The notes under the pieces were generated by a model. That model was not told the origin of the DNA and did no database searches. It saw nothing but the letters and a program-made list of their open reading frames with translations. From the NCBI RefSeq assembly GCF_019175365.1, contig NZ_CP059572.1:1116001-1180000 (forward strand): DNA of 64,000 nucleotides, written 5' to 3'. The stretch is from Actinomadura graeca (GTDB lineage Bacteria; Actinomycetota; Actinomycetes; Streptosporangiales; Streptosporangiaceae). The translations under genes and the position numbers were made by a program. Positions within the stretch are counted from its first letter, which is position 1. The number at the start of each line of letters is the position of its first letter. Below are positions 35,201 through 41,980 of the stretch, piece by piece.

Positions 35201-35749
35201 CTCCAGCGGGGACGGGCCGCCGGTGCGCCGCTCGTGCAGCGCGACCAGCGCGCGGCGCCGCCGTTCGAGGGGTTCGAGGCCCTCGAAGACGTCCAGGCAC
35301 GCCCGTGCCAGCCCGTACATCGCGAGGCGGCGCCCGGGGTCGTCGCCGGCGGGCTCGGGCAGCCACAGCCCGGGCGGCCGCCACCGCCCGCCCTGGGTGA
35401 ACCACGCGGCGGGGTCGCGGACGGCCGGCTCCGGCGCGGCGAGGAAGCCCGACAGCAGCTCGTAGTCGACGTCGCCGCGCGACCCGCCCCGCACGGCGGA
35501 CGCGCCGAGCAGGAACGTCAGCAGCGACCACTGCTCGGCTCCGGCGACGCCGGTCCCGGGATCGTAGAAGTCGCTGAGCGGCCGCGCCAGGACGAGCGCG
35601 CGCGGGTCGCCGCCGAGCTCCCTCGCCCGCTCGCGCAGCCGCTCGTACAGGCCGGAGGGCACCCTCCACGGGCCCTCGGCGTACACGTCGAGCACGGGTT
35701 CGTCGGTCAGGAGCACCTCCAGGTGCTCCGGCAGCCGGGACACGCCCAC
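32207..35749 (-). CDS. Large protein with three tandem CbbX/EccA-like AAA+ modules
   Basis: 1180 residues. N-terminal 350 residues are helical, unlike the TPR of EccA only in sequence. Module 1 (P-loop GPEGSGRRT near 413) lacks the lysine. Module 2 (GNPGTGKST near 673) has a good Walker A but Walker B reads LLIACADP, without the catalytic Glu. Module 3 (GNPGTAKTT near 945, LFVDEAYAL near 1005, GYDREMREF) is canonical CbxX/CfxQ type. Each module is followed by similar small domains. GTG start at 35749 with GGAGGA 6 bases upstream; 35767 is the alternative. No ESX genes are near. Likely a hexameric remodeller. Confidence 0.85.
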   Translation of the reverse strand: MGVSRLPEHLEVLLTDEPVLDVYAEGPWRVPSGLYERLRERARELGGDPRALVLARPLSDFYDPGTGVAGAEQWSLLTFLLGASAVRGGSRGDVDYELLSGFLAAPEPAVRDPAAWFTQGGRWRPPGLWLPEPAGDDPGRRLAMYGLARACLDVFEGLEPLERRRRALVALHERRTGGPSPLERDAAVPHGLLEDAWAADAPEEVLDALPELAGPVGYLGWACAGLAAAHERLGAADGAPPLDGALARLLLAAGADDVPPQMSAAVGAALYENLRDRLAALRDGFEIGGWQRDVRGWLARGLVAGEADACRAWLDMAVRITGAVQGLPDAATSPDCRVPVRGFQLDLRRMFGRRRVANPLSRRLTAGRRAGGPGDAVAGGDPFGGILGPAALAGVLRDAVADAHRPVRLLICGPEGSGRRTAAAAVERVLAGDGRARDALRLSDQVFADLGVSDAVLWVQARVGECAAAGNVLVIRHLDAILGYDAAGPAVVEELRRAMADHPGLHVVALCRTGGEERLLAANPALVHGMRIARTADFGVQDHAELFRRAVGTGGGRVERRVARAAGALLVRTPAQLNMRNARLAGHLAEVCLQRARRRTGAPAGAGVEVTEADLPARPALPGAAAADPLAELAACVGIASVKREVRALVAEAKGARLRKEAGMTAHTRPRHLTFAGNPGTGKSTVAGVLGRLYAELGVLPSGHLVRAERADLVGAHAGDGAAKIRRVFERAAGGVLLIACADPLDPAASARDAEAADALAAAIESCPDDLVVVLSGPGSGHGGLLAARPALARLFPTTVRFPDLSDAELVTVFAARAAADRFLLAPGVLDRVRELVASGPPAARPGNARLMAALLERTVARQALRVMTGPDEDESLDMLVPDDVPASLAPVGRVEPADDPLAEIDRLVGLGAVKQEVGLLVAEARTERLRRDAGITAARPTRHMVFTGNPGTAKTTVARLLADVYARLGLLSSGHLVEVSRADLVAEFVGQTAPRVRAAVESALGGVLFVDEAYALHAPGADFGPEAVAELLRLMEEHRHDLVVIVAGYDREMREFLACNPGLASRFPRVLRFPDYTDDELTEIFAAMAADAGFRVPPGALAAVRRLLPRRGRGARFGNAREMRNLLDRAVAVQARRITAPGGAEDGPPDGEAVRTLRRADIEAAAEAAPAADGPGHYL

Positions 35750-35913
35750 CGGACATCCTCCCGCCACAGGGGATCGGCCTCCGCCGGACTACCAATGCCC
35801 GCCCGCGCGGAACGCCACTCCCCCGGGTGCGCCGTCTGCGCCTCGCGACTCATCGCGGGCGGGCCGTTCCGGTCACGCTCGAAGGACCGCGCCCCCGACA
35901 TCCGGGAGGTCCG

Positions 35914-36195
35914 ATGCATTCGCCCGACGCCTCCGCCCGCCGTGTGGCGCCGCCGCGCGGGCGGCCGGCGGGACCGGACCCGGCCGCCGGCGCGCCGCGC
36001 GCGCCGGGCACCGCGCCGTGCCCCGTGCCGGACCCGGTGCCGGAGGACGAGTGGCTGCGCCGGCTGCGTCCCCGCGAGCGCCTGGTCATGGAACTCGTCC
36101 TGCACGAGCACACGCCGGAGCAGATCGCCGAGTTCCTGGGCGTGCCGCCCGCGGCCGTCCGGGAGGTGATGGCGCGGGCCCGCGGGCGCCGGTGA
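35914..36195 (+). CDS. Small HTH protein resembling sigma-70 region 4
   Basis: 93 residues: a Pro/Arg-rich disordered half and a helix-turn-helix from about 48 (LRPRERLVMELVLHEHTPEQIAEFLGVPPAAVREVMARA), like LuxR/sigma region 4 but with no other sigma region. Start at 35914 with GGGAGG 5 bases upstream. Divergent from the triple-AAA gene, converging on the PPOX gene. Target unknown. Confidence 0.65.
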   Translation: MHSPDASARRVAPPRGRPAGPDPAAGAPRAPGTAPCPVPDPVPEDEWLRRLRPRERLVMELVLHEHTPEQIAEFLGVPPAAVREVMARARGRR

Positions 36196-36213
36196 CGGCC
36201 CGCCCGTCGCCGG

Positions 36214-36720
36214 TCAGTCCCGGGCCTGCCCGTACAGCCGTTCGACGTGCAGGCGAACGACGAGACGGCCGTCGGCGACCATGACGCGGCGGTAGTCGTC
36301 CCAGTCGGGGTGGTCGCCGCGGATGTCGCGGTACACCTCGACGAGCTCCTCGACGGCGGCGTCGGCGGGGTCGGCGGCGACCTCCGACAGCTCCGCGGTG
36401 CCCTCGGCGACCACCCACGACCAGCCGTCCGGCGAGCTGACGTGCAGGCTGGCCCGGGGATCGCGGCGCAGGTTGCGGGCCTTGGCCCGGTCGGCGGTGA
36501 CCGACACCCGGACGAGCCGGCGGCCCGCGTCGAAGTGGTAGTTGACGTTGGACAGCTGGGGCCGCCCGTCGCGCTTGAGGGTGGCCAGCACCCCGAGGTC
36601 CCGCCCGGCCAGCAGCCTCGCCAGCGCGGTGTCACCCGTGTCACCCGTGTCGGTGTTGTGCGCGTTGCCCGTGTTGGCCGTGTTCTCCGTCTTGCTCGCG
36701 TTATCGGCGTTGGCCGTCAT
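36214..36720 (-). CDS. PPOX-class F420-dependent oxidoreductase-like protein
   Basis: 168 residues; split-barrel flavin/F420-binding fold (about 33-165: ARLLAGRDLGVLATLKRDGRPQLSNVNYHFD, LRRDPRASLHVSS, WVVAEGTAELSE). Family members reduce or bind F420/heme; exact substrate unknown. The N-terminal 30 residues are Asn/Thr/Asp-rich (repeats of NT, TGDTGD), encoded by 9-bp near-repeats, and have no counterpart in typical members. ATG start with GGAGGCGGACG upstream. Confidence 0.85.
   Translation of the reverse strand: MTANADNASKTENTANTGNAHNTDTGDTGDTALARLLAGRDLGVLATLKRDGRPQLSNVNYHFDAGRRLVRVSVTADRAKARNLRRDPRASLHVSSPDGWSWVVAEGTAELSEVAADPADAAVEELVEVYRDIRGDHPDWDDYRRVMVADGRLVVRLHVERLYGQARD
36635..36715 (-). 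repeat. Degenerate tandem repeat coding the N-terminal tail of the PPOX protein
   Basis: GTGTCACCC units and GTGTT-type units repeat in phase with the reading frame. Slippage here would change the length of the Asn/Thr-rich tail without changing the enzyme domain. Confidence 0.45.
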
Positions 36721-36809
36721 CGTCCGCCTCCATCGAGTGTCGCCCGTCAGGAGGGGTCAACCCCGCGGACGCCCGGCGGCTTCCCCTTCCCGGCGGCGGG
36801 CACCGGCCG

Positions 36810-37499
36810 CTACCGCGCCACCAGCGCCGGGAAGTCGAAGACCCGGGCGTCGGCGGCGGGCCGGTCCTCCGGCCCGCCGCGCTCTCCTCCGCCCGCGTCA
36901 CCGTCCCGGGCGATCCGCCCGGTGTGGATGTACCCGCGGAACACCGCGCCCTTCGCGGTGACCTTGATCGGCTGGAACGCCCTCGGGGACAGCGCGCAGA
37001 ACCCGGTCTGCACGACGTCCTCGAACAGCGAGTCCGACACGACGTAGGCCAGGTCGCGGTGCGCGTCCTCGGCCAGCAGCCGCCGCAGCGGCCCCGCGTC
37101 CAGCAGCCGCTGGACGACGATGGGCGCGTCTCCGGCCGGCCCGAACGGCCCGGCCATCAGCGTGCCGTGGTGCAGCGCGAGCCGCACCCGCAGCCGGCCG
37201 CGACCTCCGGCCGCCTCGCCGTTGACCTCCCGGAGCGCCTCGGCGAGGCCGATCGCGAAGTCGCCGGCCACCGGCGCCGGATCGACGCCTTCGGGCAGGG
37301 TCGCCAGTTCCCCGTCCCCGCCCACCTGCTTGTCCCACTGCGCGCGGTCCAGGCCGACACCGCGCGCGGCCCGGTCCAGCGCGTCCGACAGCTGGCGCTG
37401 CGCGAGCAACTGCTCCCGCACGTCCCGCTTGCTGTATCCCTGGATGTCCACCGCCAGAAGGAGCCGGTAGACCAGCTGATGTTGCCCGTTTCCCGTCAC
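36810..37499 (-). CDS. Nucleotidyl-cyclase-like protein of unknown function
   Basis: 229 residues. The N-terminal two thirds look like a class III nucleotidyl cyclase fold: the metal-binding strand LLLAVDIQGYSKRD at about residue 12-25 (like DIVGFT) and a GGDGELA loop near 65 (like GDG), keeping both metal-binding aspartates. Other typical residues are not obvious. The C-terminus has VVSDSLFEDVV and KGAVFRGYIH. Homologues occur in actinomycete clusters of unknown function, some in proposed conflict systems. GTG start placed at 37499; an in-frame GTG at 37550 with GGAG upstream would extend it by 17 residues and place inverted repeats inside it. Confidence 0.6.
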   Translation of the reverse strand: MTGNGQHQLVYRLLLAVDIQGYSKRDVREQLLAQRQLSDALDRAARGVGLDRAQWDKQVGGDGELATLPEGVDPAPVAGDFAIGLAEALREVNGEAAGGRGRLRVRLALHHGTLMAGPFGPAGDAPIVVQRLLDAGPLRRLLAEDAHRDLAYVVSDSLFEDVVQTGFCALSPRAFQPIKVTAKGAVFRGYIHTGRIARDGDAGGGERGGPEDRPAADARVFDFPALVAR

Positions 37500-37932
37500 T
37501 CCCGATCCGCCCCTCGGTCGTCCACCGAGCAAAGAGGGCCGGTTGCCCACATTCGCTCCACATGTGGAGTGAGTGTTGCTTGGTGGAGGACTTCCGTGAG
37601 GTTAGACGAGTGACGCCGGGTGCACTCCCTCCTTATCCGGTGTACCGCCGATGGACGCGTGCCCCGGGCGTCCGCACCGGCCGTTCCGTCCGGGCGCCCT
37701 CATGGACGCCAACTCTGACGCCGCCTCGGCGGCACCGGCGCCCGGAGTAAGGAACTAGTGGCGAACAAGTAAGTGATCAATCGGATCGACGACGGCGGAC
37801 GGCCTGATCTCCGGTTCCGCGGATCCTCATTGAACCGCGCGGCCCCGCCCCGCCGTACTGCCCACCAACGTGACACCTGGCTCACGGTCACCGCGCAGTC
37901 CGTCCCCGCCCCCGCACCAGCCGGAGACACCG
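37500..37932. promoter_or_regulatory. Gene-free control region with nested inverted repeats
   Basis: Two inverted repeats: a 14-bp perfect palindrome CTCCACATGTGGAG at 37556-37569, and a 16-bp imperfect pair GTCGTCCACCGAGCAA (37517-37532) / TTGCTTGGTGGAGGAC (37576-37591; 14 of 16 match). From 37600 to 37932 I see no gene and no convincing sigma promoter; GTGAC and GTCAC arms flank 37871-37893. The downstream ECF gene starts at 37933. Confidence 0.55.
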
Positions 37933-38532
37933 ATGGCCCGTAGATCACCGGCCGCAGCGCCGGCCGCCCGCGAGCAACCCCCCTCGCCGTGGAGCTGGTT
38001 CCGCGGGCAGCCGCCCGCGGGGGGCGTGGACGACCAGGTGATCGTGACGGAGCTGTACCGGGTGTACGGGCGGCCGCTGCTGTCGTTCGTGCTCCGCCTC
38101 ACCGGCGGCGACCGGCACTGGGCCGAGGACGTGGTGCAGGAGACCATGATCCGGGCATGGCGCAGCGCCCACCAGCTCGATGAGAACGCGGCGTCGCTGC
38201 TGCCCTGGCTGGCGACGGTCGCGCGCCGGATCGTCATCGACGACCAGCGCCGCAAGAACGCGCGGCCGCAGGAGGCGGGCGAGGGCCCGCTGGAGAACCT
38301 GCGCGTGCCCGACGGGTTGGAGGACCTCCTGCGCTCGGTCGTCGTCTCCGAAGCCCTCCTCGCGCTGTCCCCCGCACACCGCGAGATCCTCAACGAGACC
38401 TTCTTCCGGGACCGTTCCGTCAACGAGGCCGCCAAGCATCTCGGCATCCCCGTGGGCACGGTGAAGTCCCGGGTCTACTACGCGCTCCGGGCGCTGCGCG
38501 TCGCCCTGGAGGAGAGGGGCGTGACGCCATGA
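37933..38532 (+). CDS. ECF sigma factor
   Basis: 199-residue extracytoplasmic-function sigma factor. Region 2 (YRVYGRPLLSFVLRLTGGDRHWAEDVVQETMIRAWR, about 40-76) with the core-binding DVVQETMIRAW, and region 4 (about 130-190: LSPAHREILNETFFRDRSVNEAAKHLGIPVGTVKSRVYYALRALR). ATG with CCGGAGA 7 bases upstream. It overlaps the anti-sigma gene by ATGA, the classic coupled arrangement. It resembles the SigL/SigJ-like group with zinc anti-sigma partners. It likely autoregulates. Confidence 0.95.
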   Translation: MARRSPAAAPAAREQPPSPWSWFRGQPPAGGVDDQVIVTELYRVYGRPLLSFVLRLTGGDRHWAEDVVQETMIRAWRSAHQLDENAASLLPWLATVARRIVIDDQRRKNARPQEAGEGPLENLRVPDGLEDLLRSVVVSEALLALSPAHREILNETFFRDRSVNEAAKHLGIPVGTVKSRVYYALRALRVALEERGVTP

Positions 38533-39257
38533 GCGCGGAACTGCTGCACATCGACGTCGGCGCCTACGCCCTCGGGCTGCTGGAGGAGCGCGACCGGCGC
38601 GCGTTCGAGGCGCACCTGCCGGCCTGCGCGTCCTGCCAGGAGGAGCTCGGCGCGCTGCGCGGGATCGCGGCCACGCTGGACGGGATCGCGCCGATCGCCG
38701 ATCCGTCGGTGCCGCCGCCCGCGCCGCCCGCGCCCGCCGTGGTGTCGGACCTGCTGCGCCACCGTGCCCGCCGCGAGCGCAAGCGGCGCACGGGACGGGC
38801 GCTGGCCGGGCTGGCCGCCGGGATCGTCCTGCTGGGCGGGGCGCTGGGCACCGGGTTCACGCTCGGCGCCGACCGCGGCGGCGGCACCACCGCCGCGCCG
38901 CCGCCGGACGGCATGGAGGCGCTGTTCCAGAACGGGCAGCGGCTCACCGCCGGCAACGCCGGGACCGGCGTGTCGGGGACGGTGGCGATGGAGCCGAGGA
39001 TGTGGGGCAGCCGGGTCGGGCTGCTGCTGACCAGGGTCAAGGGACCGCTGGAATGCCAGCTCGTCGCCGTGGACGGGGCGGGCCGCCCGCACACCGTCGC
39101 CGGCTGGTCCGTCCCCGCCAAGGGGTACGGGCTGCCCGGGTCCCCCATGCGGCAGCTCATGCTGCAGGGCGGGACGGCCCTCAAGCCCGGCGACATCAGC
39201 CGCTTCGAGGTCCGCACGATGGGCGACGGCCGCGCGATCCTGACCGTGCCCGCCTGA
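38529..39257 (+). CDS. Membrane anti-sigma factor with zinc-binding ZAS domain
   Basis: 242 residues. The N-terminal zinc anti-sigma domain has the HX3CX2C motif (HLPACASC near residue 28-35), a Pro-rich linker, a transmembrane helix (about 88-112, LAGLAAGIVLLGGALGTGF) and an extracytoplasmic beta-rich domain with SGTVAMEPR and VGLLLTRVKGPLECQLVAV. It binds and holds the ECF sigma factor until an envelope or redox signal. The start overlaps the sigma stop by four bases. A strong terminator hairpin follows at 39299-39345. Confidence 0.93.
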   Translation: MSAELLHIDVGAYALGLLEERDRRAFEAHLPACASCQEELGALRGIAATLDGIAPIADPSVPPPAPPAPAVVSDLLRHRARRERKRRTGRALAGLAAGIVLLGGALGTGFTLGADRGGGTTAAPPPDGMEALFQNGQRLTAGNAGTGVSGTVAMEPRMWGSRVGLLLTRVKGPLECQLVAVDGAGRPHTVAGWSVPAKGYGLPGSPMRQLMLQGGTALKPGDISRFEVRTMGDGRAILTVPA

Positions 39258-39298
39258 GGCGTCCCGCCCAGCACCACCCGGCCAGGGGCAGTGCCGCG

Positions 39299-39345
39299 CG
39301 CGGCGCGCCGCCCGTCCGGCCGCACCGGCCCGGCGGCGCGCCGCG
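39299..39345 (+). terminator. Hairpin terminator after the sigma/anti-sigma operon
   Basis: Arms CGCGGCGCGCCGCC (39299-39312) and GGCGGCGCGCCGCG (39332-39345), 14 perfect pairs around a 19-base loop that itself contains GGCCG/CGGCC. No T-run. Just downstream starts the next gene's leaderless promoter. Confidence 0.7.
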
Positions 39346-39364
39346 TCCCGCCGTGGGCGTCCCC

Positions 39365-39370
39365 TAGCCT
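39365..39370 (+). promoter_or_regulatory. Leaderless -10 element for the gene at 39377
   Basis: TAGCCT, 6 bases, then GTG at 39377. Confidence 0.55.
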
Positions 39371-39376
39371 GGGACG

Positions 39377-40087
39377 GTGAGCGCGACCCGACCGGCCCCC
39401 GGACCTCCGCTGATGCTGCCCGGCCTCCGTGAGGTCTACGACGCCTACGTGCGGGAGGCGGCCGCCCTGCCCGCGCTGCCGGACGCGCTGCGGGCGGAGG
39501 TGTGGACCTCGGAGCGGCTCGGGACCCTGGAGGCCGCGGCGCCGCACGCGCGGGCGCGCCGCGCGGCGCTCGGCGACCTGGTCGTCCGCCTGCGGGCGGC
39601 GGCGACGCCGGGCGCGCGGGCGTTCCTGCGGGCGCTGGCGGCGATCGGCCCGCCGGAGACCCGCCGCGCGGCGGGACGGGCTGCGGACGCGCTCGGCGGC
39701 GTCCCGCCCGCGCCGTGGGAGGCGTCGCTCGGCCGTGTCGCCCCCGGCGGGGTCTGGCTGATCCAGGAAGGGCCGCTGGACGGGGACCGGCTGGTCTGCG
39801 AGTTCCGCCATGAGGGGCAGGGCCCGGCCGGGACGCACGCGCTGGCCGTCCGGCTGACGCACGGCGGCGTCCTCTCCGAGGTCGTGGTCGTCGGCGACGT
39901 CCCGGCGCTCATGGCGGCGGCCCGGCAGGCGGTGGCGGCGGAGCTGTGCACCGTCCAGCCGTACGGCGCGGCGGTGGCCGGGGCGAGGCTCCGCGCCGCG
40001 CTGGACGGCCCGGAGGCCCCGCCCGGGGCGTGCTACCCGGCGCTGGCCCTCGCCCGCCACCGCGCCGCGCTCCTCCCGTCCGCCTGA
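39377..40087 (+). CDS. Conserved protein of unknown function
   Basis: 236 residues, mostly helical, Ala-rich, no signal or membrane segment. Contains a charged helix RAEVWTSERLGTLEAAAPHARARRAALGDLV and a beta-like part GGVWLIQEGPLDGDRLVCEF. I do not recognise the family. Coding is supported by the leaderless GTG promoter and by the lack of overlap with its neighbours. It converges on the ABC permease gene with 25 bp between stops. Confidence 0.6.
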   Translation: MSATRPAPGPPLMLPGLREVYDAYVREAAALPALPDALRAEVWTSERLGTLEAAAPHARARRAALGDLVVRLRAAATPGARAFLRALAAIGPPETRRAAGRAADALGGVPPAPWEASLGRVAPGGVWLIQEGPLDGDRLVCEFRHEGQGPAGTHALAVRLTHGGVLSEVVVVGDVPALMAAARQAVAAELCTVQPYGAAVAGARLRAALDGPEAPPGACYPALALARHRAALLPSA

Positions 40088-40112
40088 GACGCCCGTCCCA
40101 GGCGGGACCCGT

Positions 40113-40928
40113 TCACCGGCCCATGGTGCGGTAGCGGCGCGCGGCGAGGGGGAAGAACACCGCCGTGATCAGCAGCGGCCAGGCCACGGCCATCAGGACG
40201 CCGTGCTGCGCCGCCCACGACCCGCCCGTGGCCGCCGGGTCGCCGAACAGCCCGCGGCAGGCGGTGACGGTCGCCGACATCGGGTTCCACTCGGCGATCG
40301 CGCCGAGCCATCCCGGCATGGTCCCGGGCGCGACGAGGGCGCTGGACAGGAACCCGATCGGCCACACCAGGATCTGGACGGTGACGACCGACTCCGGCCC
40401 CTTGGCGACCAGCCCCAGGTAGACGCCCACCCAGACGAGCGCGAACCGCAGGAGCAGCAGCAGCCCGAGCCCGGCCAGCGCCTTCGCGGGGCCCTCGTGC
40501 GCGCGCCAGCCGATGAGCAGGCCGCAGACGGCCATGACCGCCAGCGCGGCGGCCGAGTGCAGCATGTCGGCGGCGCCGCGCCCGGCGATGACCGCCGACG
40601 GCGCGGTCGGCATGGAGCGGAACCGGTCGGTCACGCCCTTGGCGGCGTCCCCGGCGACGGCGGCGAAGGTGGTCTCCACGCCGAACACCATCGTCATCGC
40701 GAACATGCCGGGCACGATGAACTCCCGGTAGCGCCCGCCGCCGGGCACGTCCATCTGGCCGCCGAACAGGTAGCCCATCATCAGCACGACCATCACCGGG
40801 AACAGCAGCCCGACGACGACGTCGCCGGGACTGCGGGCCCAGTGCGCGAGGGCGCGGACGGTCAGGGTCCGGCTGTCGGCGACGGCCCAGCGGAGCCGTC
40901 CGGCCGGGGTCTCCGGCAGGGTCGTCAT
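40113..40928 (-). CDS. DrrB-like ABC-2 permease
   Basis: 271 residues, six membrane helices and the family signature near the C-terminus (NPMSATVTACRGLFG). It forms the membrane part of an exporter for drugs or natural products with the ATPase upstream. The start overlaps the ATPase stop by ATGA (40925-40928), so expression is coupled. Substrate not readable; a TetR regulator is divergent. Confidence 0.9.
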   Translation of the reverse strand: MTTLPETPAGRLRWAVADSRTLTVRALAHWARSPGDVVVGLLFPVMVVLMMGYLFGGQMDVPGGGRYREFIVPGMFAMTMVFGVETTFAAVAGDAAKGVTDRFRSMPTAPSAVIAGRGAADMLHSAAALAVMAVCGLLIGWRAHEGPAKALAGLGLLLLLRFALVWVGVYLGLVAKGPESVVTVQILVWPIGFLSSALVAPGTMPGWLGAIAEWNPMSATVTACRGLFGDPAATGGSWAAQHGVLMAVAWPLLITAVFFPLAARRYRTMGR

Positions 40929-41887
40929 GCGGGCACCTCCGTGGTCGCGTTCCCGGTGAGGTGCAGGAACACCTCGTCCAGCGTGGGCCGGCGCAGCCCG
41001 ACGTCGGCGACGCGCACGCCCGCGGCGTCCAGTTCCCGGACGGCCGTGGTGAGCGCGGCGGCGCGGTCGGCCGCGGGCGCGCCCACCCGCAGCGCCCCGG
41101 CGTCGACGTCCGCCTCGGCCCCGGCGGCGCGGGAGACGATCGCCGCGGCCACCGGCAGCGCGGCCGGGTCCTGCACGACGACCTCGACGCGGTCGCCGCC
41201 GAGCCGGGCCTTGAGCCGGTCGGGGGCGCCCTCGGCGATGACGCGGCCGCGGTCGATCACCGAGACCGCGTCGGCGAGGCGGTCGGCCTCCTCCAGGTAC
41301 TGGGTGGTGAGCAGGACGGTCGTCCCGCCGGCGACCAGGGCGCGGACCTCGTCCCACACCTCGGCGCGGGCGCGGGGGTCCAGGCCGGTGGTCGGCTCGT
41401 CCAGGAACAGCACGGGCGGCGCGAGGATCATCGACGCGGCCAGGTCGAGGCGCCGCCGCATCCCGCCGGAGTACCCCCCGGCGGGACGCCCGGCGGCCTC
41501 GGTGAGCCGGAACCGTTCGAGCAGCTCGTCGGCCCGCCTGCGGGCGGCGCGCGCGCCGAGGTGGTAGAGGCGGCCGAACATGACGAGGTTCTGCCGCCCG
41601 CTGAGCACCTCGTCCACCGCGGCGTGCTGCCCGACGAGGCCGACCCGGGTCCGGACCCGGGCGGCGCCGCGCACCACGTCGTGCCCGGCGACGCTGGCGG
41701 TGCCGCCGTCGGGGCGGGTCAGGGTGGTCAGGACGCGGACGGCGGTCGTCTTGCCGGCGCCGTTGGGGCCGAGCAGCCCGTGCACCGTCCCGGCGGGCAC
41801 CCGCAGGTCGAGCCCGGCGAGGGCGTCGGTGTCGCCGTAGCGCTTGCGCAGCCCCTCGGCCACGACCGCGAAGACTGGTTCGCTCAT
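40925..41887 (-). CDS. DrrA-like ABC transporter ATP-binding protein
   Basis: 320 residues, one ATPase domain plus C-terminal DrrA-type extension. Walker A GPNGAGKTTAV near residue 40, signature YSGGMRRRLDLA near 137, Walker B PPVLFLDEPTTGLDP near 155, H-loop region TTQYLEEADRLAD. The C-terminus LRRPTLDEVFLHLTG matches the daunorubicin-resistance group. ATG at 41887 with GGGAG 5 bases upstream. Control is likely through TetR and the repeated TACGGAG boxes between 41899 and 41958. Confidence 0.93.
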   Translation of the reverse strand: MSEPVFAVVAEGLRKRYGDTDALAGLDLRVPAGTVHGLLGPNGAGKTTAVRVLTTLTRPDGGTASVAGHDVVRGAARVRTRVGLVGQHAAVDEVLSGRQNLVMFGRLYHLGARAARRRADELLERFRLTEAAGRPAGGYSGGMRRRLDLAASMILAPPVLFLDEPTTGLDPRARAEVWDEVRALVAGGTTVLLTTQYLEEADRLADAVSVIDRGRVIAEGAPDRLKARLGGDRVEVVVQDPAALPVAAAIVSRAAGAEADVDAGALRVGAPAADRAAALTTAVRELDAAGVRVADVGLRRPTLDEVFLHLTGNATTEVPA

Positions 41888-41898
41888 GGGTCTCCCAT

Positions 41899-41958
41899 AA
41901 CTCCGTACGCTATACGGATTTACCATCATGGCGACTATAACGTACGGAGTACGGAGTT
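41899..41958. promoter_or_regulatory. Cluster of TetR-type operator half-sites
   Basis: Palindrome TCCGTA-CGCTA-TACGGA at 41902-41918; tandem GTACGGA at 41942-41948 and 41949-41955; outer arms AACTCCGTAC (41899-41908) and GTACGGAGTT (41949-41958) form a 10-bp perfect inverted repeat. A TATAAC -10-like box (41936-41941) lies between. This is the shared promoter of the divergent TetR and DrrAB-like genes. Confidence 0.7.
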
Positions 41959-41980
41959 TCATCCCTGGGAGGATGCGACG

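Noticed and set aside
32033..36169. 1378-codon open frame on the plus strand
   Set aside because: It is antisense to the triple-AAA gene, has Gly/Arg/Gln-rich low-complexity content and no domain.
37562..37750. 62-codon plus-strand frame in the gap before the ECF gene
   Set aside because: No ribosome site, Arg/Pro-biased composition, and it starts inside a palindrome; treated as non-coding.
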